In this document: piece after piece, positions 54,782 through 64,000 of the stretch | Layout of the letters: each line of letters begins with the position of its first letter | How positions within the stretch are numbered: the stretch's first letter is position 1 | Source: Diplolepis rosae | Lineage: Eukaryota; Arthropoda; Insecta; Hymenoptera; Diplolepididae | Direction: 5' to 3' | Length of the DNA: 64,000 bases | Assembly (NCBI GenBank): GCA_030998225.1 | Contig: JAPYXD010000049.1 | Span: 496,001-560,000, forward strand | The notes under the pieces: model-generated | Told to the model about the DNA's origin: nothing | Database searches by the model: none | What the model saw: the letters and a program-made list of their open reading frames with translations, nothing else | Position numbers and translations under genes: made by a program

Positions 54782-55219
54782 CTATAGGTCTCGACACACA
54801 CACACACACACACACGCACACTCACACACAACCAGCTTGAAAGCATACGTGAAATTGCCGGCAGAATATTTTCTTTTCCTCGCTTCAACCAGTCCCGAAT
54901 AACGTTTTGAAATGGCTGCTTGAGTACTTCTCAAAGATTCTGCGAGCTCTTCTTGTGTTTGGCAACAATCTTCATCGAGTAATGCTTGCAGTTCTTCATC
55001 TTCAAACTTTTTTGGCTGCCCAGGACGTTCTTCGTCTTCCAAGCCAAAATCACCACTTTTAAATCGTGCAAACCACTTTTGGCACGTTCGCTCAGCTAGA
55101 GCATGTTCACCATAAACTTCCACCAAAATACGATGATCTTCGGCAGCAGTTTTCTTCATATTAAAGTAATGAAGAAGAACTCCCCACAAAAACACTTTTT
55201 CAGGCACAATGTTCGACAT
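54782..55219 (-). pseudogene. Mariner (SETMAR-type) transposase N-terminal fragment
   Basis: Minus strand: KVFLWGVLLHYFNMKKTAAE, ILVEVYGEHALAERTCQKWF, ARFKSGDFGLEDEERPGQPK, then ELQALLDEDCCQTQEELAES and TQAAISKR: two helix-turn-helix units and the connecting AT-hook-like GRPKK-type loop (here GQPKK), in normal order. After about residue 107 the reading no longer looks like mariner and ends in a CA microsatellite. The catalytic domain is missing. Confidence 0.85.
54795..54832. repeat. CA microsatellite
   Basis: (CA)n with a few CG/CT interruptions directly at the broken end of the mariner fragment. Confidence 0.9.
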
Positions 55220-55900
55220 ATTTGAGTTAAAAAAATTATTGTTGTTTATGCTTCAAATCAATGACATATACTGAAAGAGACGCACAATGACAGTAGCTTC
55301 CCAACGCATGTTCGGAATATTGGAACGATGGAATAATAATCAAGTTACGCCATCTCTTAGCAAACCGCATGAATTAAGTTATAGATCCAATGTAATAACT
55401 GAAAAGTTTGTAGTAGGTACAAATACAAATTGCACTCTTGTGAAAATAAATTAGAGAAGTTGAAAAAATTACATATATTATTACATTATCAATAAACGAA
55501 ATATTAACAAGATTATATGGATAATTTTAAAGGTTCATCAATAAATTCAGTGTAAGAAGTTTTTTTCTTCAGATAAAATAGTTCCAAAAAACTTATCAAA
55601 TATTGCTTGAAAATGTTATTAATCATTCATTACTTCGTTACAAATTTTGTCTTTATTTCGTAAATAAATCATTTATTACAAACAAATTACCGGATAAAAT
55701 GCTATAGTTGAAGTCGAACGTAATTACGTTTTGTTGTATAAATGTTTAATGTGAAAAATGCATGATTAAAATTTTATTTCTTTGGTGGGAAGCATCTCGA
55801 ATGTAATGAGCAATAATTTTATTCTTCAACTCTTGGATGGAAAAACTTTAATTTCTTCCTGACATTCAGGATATAAAATAAAATTTTTTAATTTTATTGT
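55220..55900. other. No gene recognised
   Basis: AT-rich DNA upstream of the mariner start. Its terminal repeat could not be located with confidence. Confidence 0.4.
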
Positions 55901-56101
55901 TTACAGGGTGATACGATTTTTGTTATTGTTTATGTGCTTATTAATTAGAGTTATCTTGGGAATCTTTGCTTTTCTTGCAACGTAAAGATATAATTCGTGC
56001 AAACGCCGACAAATTTGAGAAAGTAGTCGATTCCTTCTTCGCAACAATACTTTTAGTTTTCCCAGAAAACTTTCGAAAGGAGATGCAGTCATTTTCACCA
56101 A
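55901..56101 (-). pseudogene. Fragment of an unidentified repeated protein
   Basis: Minus strand: KMTASPFESFLGKLKVLLRR, then RNRLLSQICRRLHELYLYVA. The first 40 residues look like true coding sequence (amphipathic, basic) and resemble a phrase I associate with uncharacterised, transposon-borne proteins of insects (F-E-S-F-L-G-K ... Q-I-C-R-R-L-H-E). I cannot assign a function. No start, no domain beyond this phrase. Confidence 0.35.
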
Positions 56102-56301
56102 GGAACAATTAATTTTTTAGCGTCATCTGCTAAGCAAACTATGTGTGAAGAAGTAAAAAATGCTCATACTGAGTTTTTGGTAAAACGCCTTTCAATACGA
56201 CAGGGCCGCTATACAGCAACAAAAACCGAAATTCAGTCGCTTTTCATTCAACAGCATACAAAGTTGATCTTGGTTTTCGAAAAAATTCTTGCCAATACAA
56301 C

Positions 56302-57180
56302 AATTATACGAGATACGAAAAAACGTTATAATACAGTATTATTTTCTACGTTGAAAAAATTCGATTTTTTGACCAAAATATGTGAGATACGAAATAAGCG
56401 TTGTTCTGCAAAATCGTTTCCTTAAATAAAGTCTACGATTGTTTTTCCTTTTTGAGATATTTAGAAGAAAATGAATAAATTACGTTAATCATGTAATTGA
56501 TTGAAAAGTTACTGAAATGTATACAGAAAATCGAGCGTGAACCATGAGTGTCATGATGAGAATGGGTTCCTTAAGGCCGATAGAGCCTTAAGGTGGCTTG
56601 ATCGTTTTTGAAAAAAATTACAGATTGCTCTGAAACTTAGAGATTATTTAAATAAAATATGCTAGATTCATTTGGAAAAAAGAAATACCGTGGTTGACGA
56701 TGTCAATGCCGAAAAAATCGCTACCAAAAAAATGTCAGTTTAACACGTAGTCTTATGAGATTACTCATCAAAATCGGTGAAACTCCGGAACAAAACACAA
56801 GTCCCCATAAATCAAATATATAATAGTACTTTCGATTTCGAGGAATCTATTAGTATTATAAAAACAAAGGGTTGACGACTTCAATGGAGAGAAAATTGCG
56901 AGAAAAGTACAGAATATAAAAAACCGCCTCGAGGTGAAACTAATAAATTTTTACTATCACTCTTTTCAGGGGACATTTCCGTGATTTCTCACCCTTCTAC
57001 TCAGATGTAACTATAATACATATGATTATTAAAAAAATAAGTAGCAATGAGCATTCATGTAACACGTGCCCCCACGGTGCCCCTCACTTCATACGACACC
57101 AAACGCTTAAGCCATCTTAAGTAAATTGAATTTCCTGTTTCACTTAAACTGAAAAAGAAATTTAGTGAATTTGAGATTTT
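56302..57180 (+). mobile_element. Helentron-like element, copy 3 (partial), split by a TTAA insert
   Basis: Matches copy 1 from 26410 with an internal deletion (aattatacgagatacgaaaa; ccaaaatatgtgagatacga; gaaaatcgagcg; catgatgagaatg), then resumes after the insert with gtaaattgaatttcctg. The 5' end and final hairpin are missing. Confidence 0.55.
56592..57116. mobile_element. TTAA-flanked non-autonomous element
   Basis: 525 bp, ends GGTGGCTTGATCG and CGCTTAAGCCATC (imperfect inverse), flanked by TTAA on both sides (56588-56591, 57117-57120). The empty site is visible at about 27072 (gagccttaagtaaatt). TTAA duplication is the piggyBac signature; the ends are not canonical, so the class is tentative. 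Contents: AT-rich with no protein. Confidence 0.7.
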
Positions 57181-57353
57181 TTTATAATAAAAATGTTAAT
57201 TTGTGTTAATTTATAAATAATATTTTATTTGTTTTATTTATTTAATACTACTAATAATTAAATAATTAATGTTAATAATTTCCTGCAGAAAAAAGGAAAT
57301 ATGGAAAATTCCTGGAATATAAATTTAAATTTTGTAAGTATATTTTTAGTTTA
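57181..57353. other. AT-rich flank of the R1 insertion
   Basis: Strongly AT-rich, no gene; its last eight bases ahead of the element form the target duplication. Confidence 0.5.
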
Positions 57354-57361
57354 CTAATATC

Positions 57362-58266
57362 AACTCCGCCATTGCCGGTTCCAAGCCCGGATGAGAAAGG
57401 AGGAGGGGACACACTGACAGCAACACGACACTACATACTTACAGCGACACTGAACGCAAAACACCCAACACCCGAGAGGGCGTTTCGCGGGAGGGCAGCG
57501 TCTCGCCTAGAGGAATGCGTGAGGTCACGCACGGAGCAGACGCGTCCTGCAGCCCACCAACGGTAGTAGCCGAAAGGACTCTGCCAGCAGCTGGGCTGTC
57601 GCCGTCAGGATGGCCGTCAAGGGAGCCCTATAGACAGGCTTTCCGTAGCGGTGGGTTGCCAGGCGCACGCGTTGGAATGGTTTTTCCGAACCTTCAAGCG
57701 CGTAGGGACGCGGTGTGGAGCAAAAGCACCAGGGGAACTTGAACAGGTTCCTTGATGCCGTATGAGTGAAAAAAGTGTGAATGCGTGGGGCCCCTTAATA
57801 GGGGTATCGCTCCAAATGCGCATGCGGAAGTGACGCTGTACTTCCCTTGTGCCTTCTCGTGATCACATCACAACTACATGCACGATACCGACACCCACAT
57901 ATACAAGAACGAATGCACTGCTGAGTGAATGGGCTGCGGCCGGCGCCTGGCGGATATTCCCGATAGACTAGTCAAGGGAGGAGTAGTAGCCTCCCGACCA
58001 GGGTAGGACGCGATAGTACCTTACCTCTGTGGAAGTAATATGGGTAAATGTAAGTCCCTCCTGTGTTCGGCCGCGAAGGGCAAAGATCCCGTGAAACCAC
58101 ATGTTAAATTGGGAAAACCGCTTAAGACACGACGGTAATTAATGTGAACCCTATTATAAATAAAAGAGATAAAGAGGTGAAGGCACCGGATACGCCCTCA
58201 CACACTTCTCCGGGGGCTGAGGGATGGAAGGACGACCTTTAACTCCTGAATGAGCAAAATGGGAAA
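57362..58266 (+). other. 5' UTR of the R1-clade element
   Basis: GC-rich leader without a domain. It opens with ttccaagcccggatgag-like sequence. Open frames on both strands reflect composition. Confidence 0.5.
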
Positions 58267-59430
58267 ATGGAAAGGCTAGCCAGGGCCCTCAGCGTTATCC
58301 AACAGGATATGCTGAGGAATAACCCTAACTTTGTAAAAGATTCAGTGAATGAGGCAACTGAGGTGTTGAGCAATATGCTCAACAACCATAAATGCCTCCT
58401 AGAAGGCGGGGTGGAAATCCAGAAGAAGCTGGAATCCCACCCCGCCTCAAAAAAGATGGGTATCTTCGGAAGACTACGTTCTGCGTTTCTGGGAGATACC
58501 CCCAAAAAGCTGACAAAGGGGGAGAAGAGGGTTGCCCCCCCCCAGGATCGGCTCTCTAAGAAAGGAAAGAGGGGCTCACCGCCATCCTACGCTGCGGTCA
58601 CCAGAGGCCAGACCCCACAAAAGGATGGTGAATGGCAGCTGGTGCAAAAGAAAAAAAAGAGAAAAAGAAGAAAGAGGTTCGTGTGCCTTCTGCGTAGGAA
58701 CCTAAAGCAAAGGGGAAGTTGCCGAGGCGCTCTCCGACTGCCAGGTCGGGTGATGCTATCACAGGGTGTCGGCGAAGGACGGCGAGTCCCACGCCGAGAT
58801 CCTGAAAGCCATGAAGGCGAAGGTTAACCCCCAAAATTCGGAAGCGGAGGTCCTTTCCATCCGAAGAACCAGGAGGGAGGAGATCCTACTGGTCCTGAAG
58901 AAGGGTGGCGACGTCTCAGCCTTCGAGAAGGCGCTCGATCAGGCGGTCAGAAAAAAGCCAACGTAAAGTCTTTGGTCTCGAAGAGGACCCTCGCAGTTAG
59001 GGACCTCGACGAGACCGTCACAAGGGAAGAGGTTGTTGCCGCGCTGTGTATCGCGCTGGGCAAGCCAGACCTCGGGGTTCGTCGATGTGCAGACTGCGGT
59101 GGTCCGTTTAACCGAGGCGGAAGCTCGGAGCTTGCTCGGGCTCGGTAAGCTAAGGGTGGGGTGGGTGAACTGCCGTATCCGAGAGCATGTCGAGGTTGCC
59201 CGGTGCTTCAGGTGCCAGGGATATGGCCATGTGTCAAGTGGCTGCACGCTTCGAGGCAGGGAGGATACCTGCTGGAGGTGTGGGGGCGCGTCACACGTGG
59301 CCAAGGAGTGCAAGGCTCCCCCTAGGTGCCTGACTTGCGCTGATGAGGGCGAAAAAGATGTCGCCCATGATTCGGGGAGCGGTTCTTGCCCAATATTCAG
59401 GGCGGAGCTCCGGAGGTTGAGGGGTAGAAA
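58267..59430 (+). pseudogene. R1-clade ORF1 (gag-like) with three zinc knuckles
   Basis: Starts MERLARALSVIQQDML (upstream in-frame stop close by). A helical N-terminus leads to a basic stretch in an A-rich run (about 58645-58675, QKKKKRKRRKR) where the frame shifts. It continues with VNPQNSEAEVLSIRRTRREE (58766-58966) and, after another shift, ends with knuckles CFRCQGYGHVSSGC, CWRCGGASHVAKEC and a longer CLTCADEGEKDVAHDSGSGSC. It would bind element RNA in the ribonucleoprotein. Two frameshifts make it non-functional. ORF2 starts at its stop codon. Confidence 0.85.
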
Positions 59431-60180
59431 GTGAAATTTCTACAGCTCAACCTCGGGAGAGGGAAGGAAGCCCAGAACCTTCTGATGCAGACTGCCCAGG
59501 AGAGGGGGGCCGATGAGTTGCTCATCAGTGAGCAACACAAATGGTCTGAAAACTCTGCTTGGTACCAGGATGCATCACGGAGGGCTGGGATCCTTGTTTG
59601 TATCCCTGATTTGAACATCGGGGATTTCCTGGAGACCGACGCGGGGTTCGTTTGGGTGGAGGTGGCGGGGGTACGTGTGTACAGCTGCTACTTCTCCCCC
59701 AACGAACCTTTCGAGATCTTTGAGACCCAGATCCTCCTCCTTGAGGAAAGCCTCAAAGAGGCTAGTGAGCGGTCCCTTATTGCGGGCGACTTTAAAAGTA
59801 AGTCGCCCGAGTGGGGAGAAGCCCATCTGGACAGGAGGGGAATCTTGGTCGGAGAGATTATCGCCAGAAATGACCTGATTGTATTGAATCGGGGCAGGGA
59901 TTTTACGTTCAGACTAGGAGCGAGGGGGTCGATTATCGACCTCACGATTGTCGCTCCCCGTCTTGCCTACAGGATTGGCGACTGGTGCGTCCTCGATGTA
60001 ATAACATTGAGTGACCATCGGTGCATTGAGTTTAGCATCCAGGAACGGAGTCACCCAGTGAATACGGGAAGGAGCGGCAAGGTAAGGAGCCCCTCCTGGA
60101 ACACAAAACGACTCAGCAAAGCCAAGCTTCGCGAACATCTCGAAGAAACCAGGCTCATAGATGAGCTAAGAGATTGGTGA
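59431..60180 (+). pseudogene. R1-clade ORF2, APE-type endonuclease domain
   Basis: The frame opens right after the ORF1 stop with no ATG (GTG; KFLQLNLGRGKEAQNLLM). Motifs: N-x-G-R-G-K-E-A-Q, LISEQHKW (conserved Glu), LIAGDFKSKSPEWGE (usual D-F-N; here Asn is Lys), SIIDLTIV and TLSDHRCIEF (S-D-H catalytic end). The domain nicks the target DNA for reverse transcription. The GDFK change may impair activity. The frame stops at 60180, 30-odd residues after a basic linker, where the deletion joins the RT. Confidence 0.85.
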
Positions 60181-61979
60181 CTAGGAGAAAGACCCCGGGC
60201 CTGGATAATGCCGATCGAGGGATTGACGGGTTGCCGAACGAGATCCTAAAGGAGGTGATCGGGGTATACCCGGAAATCCTTCTAGAATTTTTTATTTACT
60301 GTCTTCGGGAGGGGAGGTTCTTCGCAAACTGGAAGAAGCAGAGGTTGGTCCTGCTGAGGAAGGGCAACAAACCTCTAGGGGATGCCTCATCGTATGGTCC
60401 AATATGTTTATTGGATACGATGGGGAAAATTCTGGAGGAAATGATCCTACAAAGACTACAGGGTCACATGGTCCGCGAGAATTGTCTCTCGGAAAACCAG
60501 TTCGGCTTTCGGAAAGGCAGGTCCACAGTTGACGTCATCCAGGCAGTGGTGGACATCGCCACTAAAGCAAGAAGAGGAACTGGTAAGCGTAAGGGATTCT
60601 GCGCGTTGATCAGCATTGAAATACGCAATGCGATCAATACCGCGAGATGGAACATCTGCATCGAGGCGATGGTGCGGAAAAAGGTTCCAGACTACCTGTC
60701 ACGAATGATAGATGACTATCTGAGCGACAGGTGGGTGATATACGAGGGCGACAAATGGTCTCTCAAGGAAGAGATGACATGTGGTGCCCCTCAAGAGTCG
60801 CGGGTAGGTCCACTCGTTTGGAACGTCATGTACAACGATTTCCTGCGCATGGACTTGCCTGCTGGAACGAGCATCATCGGCTTCGCAGATGACGCACTTG
60901 TTGTGTGCGCCGCTGACGACGTCAAAATCATGGAGCTGAGGATCAATGATAGTCTGTGGCGGGCAAAGCGTTGGTTGGATAGCAGATGCCTGAAAATGGC
61001 GTCTGAAAAGACTGAGGCTTTGCTGGTCACAGACAGGAGATCCTTCAAATACCCGAGGTTCGTTCTCGGGGAACATGAAATCAAGTGGAAAAAGAGCATT
61101 AAGTAGCTGGGTGTGCAGTTGGATCGAAGGCTTAGCTTCGGCGAACACCTGCAGATCGCGACTGCCAATGCTATCCAATGTGGGGTCTCCCTGACTCGGC
61201 TCATGCCCAACATTGGTGGTCCTACGGAAGCTAAGAGAAGGCTGGTGGCGAGCGTGGTAAATTCGAAGCTGCTCTATGCAGCTCCGAGCTGGACAAGTGC
61301 CCTTAACAACCATGCTATCCTGAAGAAGCTTTTCTCGGCACAGAGAGGTGTGGTGATGAGAATTGTCTCAGCATACCGAACTGTGTCGACGAGTGCTGTG
61401 CTGGTCCTGGCGAGCGTCCTGCCAATAGATTTATTGGCGGAGGAAAGGCAGGAGACCTTTCAGCTTCGCAAGGAGCTTACCCGCGCCGACCTGCAGGAAA
61501 TCGCTCACGCGAAGGAGGCCATCCGCAAGGATGGAAGGCGCAGACTCGTCGAGAAATGGCAGACGAGATGACATGGTGACCAAATCGGGAGATGGACACA
61601 CCGTCTGATCCCGGAGCTCGCCACCTGGCTGGATAGAAAGCACGGTCAAGTCGGCTTTTACCTGGCGCAAGCGCTTTCGGGCCATGGTTGCTCTAATGCG
61701 TACCTGAAGCGCTTCAAGAAAAGAGACGATGAGTCGTGCCGCTACTGCGGTTCCCTTGTGGAAAATGCAGAGCACACACTCTTTGTCTGTGCCAGGTGGG
61801 GCGCGGAAAGGGATTCTGTCGGTCGGGCAGTGGGCGCACAACTCACTCCTGACACGATGGTCTCTCTCATGCTTCAGTCTGAACAGATATGGATGCTTAT
61901 CGAGTCATTCGTCACCCTGGTGATGAAGACGAGGGAGTTCGATGGGCGTTCGAAGCTCGGCGACAACGAGGGTCAGTAG
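60174..61979 (+). pseudogene. R1-clade ORF2, reverse transcriptase and C-terminal zinc finger
   Basis: Begins at the deletion joint (TPGLDNADRGIDGLPNEILK, finger motif), then SSYGPICLLDTMGKILEEMI, NQFGFRKGRSTVDVIQAV, ALISIEIRNAINTARW (usual L-D-x-x-N-A-F; the first catalytic Asp is Glu), CGAPQESRVGPLVWN (usual P-Q-G-S; Gly is Glu) and GFADDALVV (second Asp pair kept). A stop at 61104-61106 precedes the thumb (LGVQLDRRLSFGEHL). A stop at 61569-61571 precedes the C-terminal part with CRYCGSLVENAEHTLFVC (C-C-H-C finger). Ends 61979. Replaced active-site residues and stops: inactive. Confidence 0.9.
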
Positions 61980-62352
61980 AAATCGCATCGGGGCCTACAC
62001 CTGCGGTCCTGCGTCTTGGGCGGACTTGGCTGTTCGCGTCGACCGGGGGAGGAATCTTCTTATTCCTTTTCTGGTTGGCGCGGCTAGCCGGCCTTCCTAA
62101 CGGACGTGTTTCCGCGGATGGGAGTCCAGGGCGAACGGACGACGGAAGAGTCGTACGCGACTTTAAGCTGGAACCAACTGCCCGCGAAGTTTAAAGCCGA
62201 AAGAAGGTTCCGCGGGCGATGTATTGGTTCGTGAGAGCGGGTTTTTTGGTTTTAATAGGTATGCCTAGACCCGTCCTAGGAGATGCCTGTACAACGTCTA
62301 TAAAAGATTTCGCCACTTTTCCTCCTCACCAAAAAAAATTTTTTCTAATATC

Positions 62353-62989
62353 GACAGACTTATTTAAATATCGAATGTTCACAAGTTAAACATTTTATAA
62401 TTAAAGCTTAAGTTACTTTTACTATTTTAAAAATGTTTTTCAATTTATTTCATCTCACTATAATATTCCCGCGTGATCACATGGTTGGAATAAACTTCAA
62501 CATGGCGTTTCTTTCTGTTGGTTAGGCTATGTGCATGGTGCATTCAGTGAGTCAGTGCGAATTCAGTGTGCGTTATATTCATTAGACAGATAAACTTATA
62601 AATAAAAGGAAATCTGCCAGGTAAGGTAATTAATATTTATTCTAATAGTTTGTTAATAGTCTGACACATGATTTTTCTTATTTTAAAAGTGCAAGCCACA
62701 ATGACAAAGTTGACCACGCGTTGACCGGCATCACTAACATAACCTTATTTTCAAGCATGCAGCTCGGCAGTCGGCTTCGAATGATACAAAATTTAATTTT
62801 AAAATTGGACGAAAAATAAAAAGTTGCTTGTAACACATACAAAATACAGATTGAAAGGTACTTCATTATAAATTATAAATTATTTTAACTATAAATTATA
62901 ATTATTTATTATAATAATTAAAAGTACTGTACCTTGTATTGGCCCTTAATATCAATAGATATTGTAATATGTAATATGTAATTTATAAC
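62353..62989. other. Non-TE-like segment with candidate promoter and first exon
   Basis: No protein coding found. Contains the candidate promoter at 62541-62620. Downstream DNA (62621-62989) is AT-rich. The last bases before 62990 enter the PLE fragment. Confidence 0.35.
62541..62620 (+). promoter_or_regulatory. Candidate insect core promoter and 5' exon
   Basis: Three initiator-like TTCAGTG/GTCAGTG words (arthropod initiator TCAGT) within 30 bp at 62543-62568 are followed 50-80 bp later by ctgccag then GTAAGG, a consensus 5' splice site at 62620/62621. Reads like a non-coding first exon on the plus strand. No coding sequence supports it. Confidence 0.3.
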
Positions 62990-63301
62990 ATTCCATGCTC
63001 AGACTGTACAGCCACTTACATAGGCACCACAAAACAACCCCTGAAAACTAGATTACATGAACACAAGAGGGATGTTTATAACCCCCCTGATAAATGGACT
63101 GCCCTGACGAAACATGCCTGGCAACAGGATCACACCTTCAGTTTTGATAATGTCCAAATAGTAGATAAATCTTCAAATTATAAAAAACGAATGATTTTAG
63201 AAATGACACACATAGCTAGCAACCCCAATTCAATAAACCAAAGATCTGATACAGAAAATTTATCCGTTTTTTACCACCCATTATTAAACAGAAAATCTTG
63301 A
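62990..63301 (+). pseudogene. Penelope-like element GIY-YIG endonuclease fragment
   Basis: A 104-codon frame without an ATG, stop at 63299-63301. IPCSDCTATYIGTTKQPLKT (GIY-YIG in the Penelope form, T-Y-I-G), RLHEHKRDV (conserved Arg and His), WTALTKHAWQQDHTFSFDN, then KKRMILEMTHIASNPNSINQ (the conserved Glu) and a short end. This is the C-terminal endonuclease of Penelope-type retroelements; the RT that should precede it is gone. It ties the repeats at 484-2830, 31714-32825 and 34690-35400 to this class. Confidence 0.85.
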
Positions 63302-64000
63302 AAAATTTTTTAAAATAAAAATAACAAATAAGCCCATTCTCATCCTAAACCCCTCATAAAAAATACTCTTTTTTAAGTATAGTATTTCCGTCCACTAGTG
63401 TTCGTGTTCTCCTTGAATATATACATATGGCCACAAGATGAAAAATTCCCATAATTGTCGTACCGCTATGACTCCGGTTACGGTTTGTGATCTTCCCTTG
63501 GACATCGTGTTTTCTGTTAGTCTTTGTTTATCCTCTCACTTTTCCCTTTTAAATTCAGTCTTTGTTTATCCTCTCACTTTTACCTTTTAAATTCAAAAGA
63601 AAAACATGCACACAAAAAAAAAACAAAAAAAAAAAAAAAAATTTCTCTCCATTTCATCTGGCCAGTCTACAAACCCCTTCGAAACTAAAATCAGTCACAA
63701 TTTAAACTTCTCAGAGTGAATTTCGTTTGATATGTGTTGTTCAGAGAAGCCCTTCAACAAAAAGAGGAAAAAACTTTCAACTTTGGATTTGGTGCGAATT
63801 ATTGAAATTTTCTCTATCCATCCTTGAAAGGTTAGTCACTATAACTTTTGTTTCTGTGTTCATGAGATTGGAAAGTTTGGATATCTGAACTAGACTTATA
63901 TATTAATTGTATACATTATAGCTCGTTCCATTAAACTTGTCATCGAAGAATTTATTTATAGTAACCGGTATATATTAAACATTCATATATATGTATGGGT
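63302..64000 (+). repeat. 3' region of the Penelope-like element
   Basis: Follows the GIY-YIG stop. Contains a 38-40-bp tandem pair (gtctttgtttatcctctcac, 63518-63595), a poly(A)-rich run (63605-63642), and a stretch at 63660-63900 that is the inverse of 2590-2800. The element runs to or beyond the window end. Confidence 0.6.

Larger units (their letters stand above)
57362..62344 (+). mobile_element. R1-clade non-LTR retrotransposon, internally deleted
   Basis: GC-rich, 4983 bp, flanked by CTAATATC at 57354-57361 and 62345-62352, with an A/T tail (caaaaaaaatttttt) before the second copy. Order: 5' UTR (57362-58266), gag-like ORF1 with three zinc knuckles, APE-type endonuclease, RT, C-terminal zinc finger, 3' UTR (61980-62344; gggttttttggttttaata). 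The AT-rich target is not the 28S site used by true R1 elements. The gap between endonuclease and RT shows an internal deletion. Confidence 0.88.

Noticed and set aside
58239..61841. Long minus-strand open frames (up to 204 codons) in the R1 region.
   Set aside because: Antisense shadows; the plus strand has the ordered zinc-knuckle, endonuclease, RT and finger motifs.

Overview
The window reads as a stretch of arthropod, most likely insect, nuclear DNA made almost entirely of nested and decayed transposable elements. Supporting signs are the AT-rich background with GC-rich islands, families typical of insects (an errantivirus-like Ty3/gypsy element with env, two BEL/Pao elements, an R1-clade non-LTR element, mariner fragments, Penelope-like elements with a GIY-YIG domain, hAT elements), and LTR primer-binding sites that match insect tRNA-Arg, tRNA-Gly and tRNA-Tyr 3' ends as I know them. 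No element has an intact coding set. The only sequence I read as a host protein-coding gene is one 169-bp exon on the minus strand (54156-54324) resembling an insect monocarboxylate-transporter-like (SLC16/MFS) protein; it lies in a frame where no long open frame stands out.

Layout. 1-3656: inverted Penelope-derived repeats, with a 942-bp foldback element inside. 3657-16812: an errantivirus-like element on the minus strand that has lost gag, protease and RT; its env is split by a 7.9-kb hAT element (5377-13281; exact 8-bp target duplication ACACTCAG; inverted arms of about 2.7-3.0 kb) and by an unidentified GC-rich insert (13290-about 14520). 16813-19000: mariner relics and a hAT end. 19267-22910: BEL element 1 (plus strand). 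22911-25460: LTR-like repeats and TA-flanked MITEs around an unidentified transposase-like fragment. 25970-36500: two Helentron-like elements, a second foldback copy, a hAT-like MITE rich in ATCGATA, a diverged long-armed hAT relative, and Penelope insertions. 36780-38760: an LTR-like repeat, tandem tRNA-like SINEs and two arrays of short words repeated in both orientations. 38770-50049: a gypsy element (minus strand) carrying a TA-flanked inverted-repeat element in pol and BEL element 2 (44233-49456, TSD AAGGT) in gag. 50150-57350: an LTR-like block, mariner N-termini, the host exon and a third Helentron-like copy split by a TTAA-flanked insert. 57362-62344: an R1-clade element with an 8-bp target duplication. 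62345-64000: a candidate promoter/first exon, then a Penelope GIY-YIG fragment and its 3' tail.

The most informative parts are insertions whose empty site can be rebuilt because an uninterrupted copy, or an open reading frame, exists: hAT at ACACTCAG, BEL at AAGGT, Penelope at a 15-bp duplication, three TA-flanked or TTAA-flanked elements, and R1 at CTAATATC. These give an order of nesting that does not depend on database searches. All family names come from recognised motifs and structure, not from any search.
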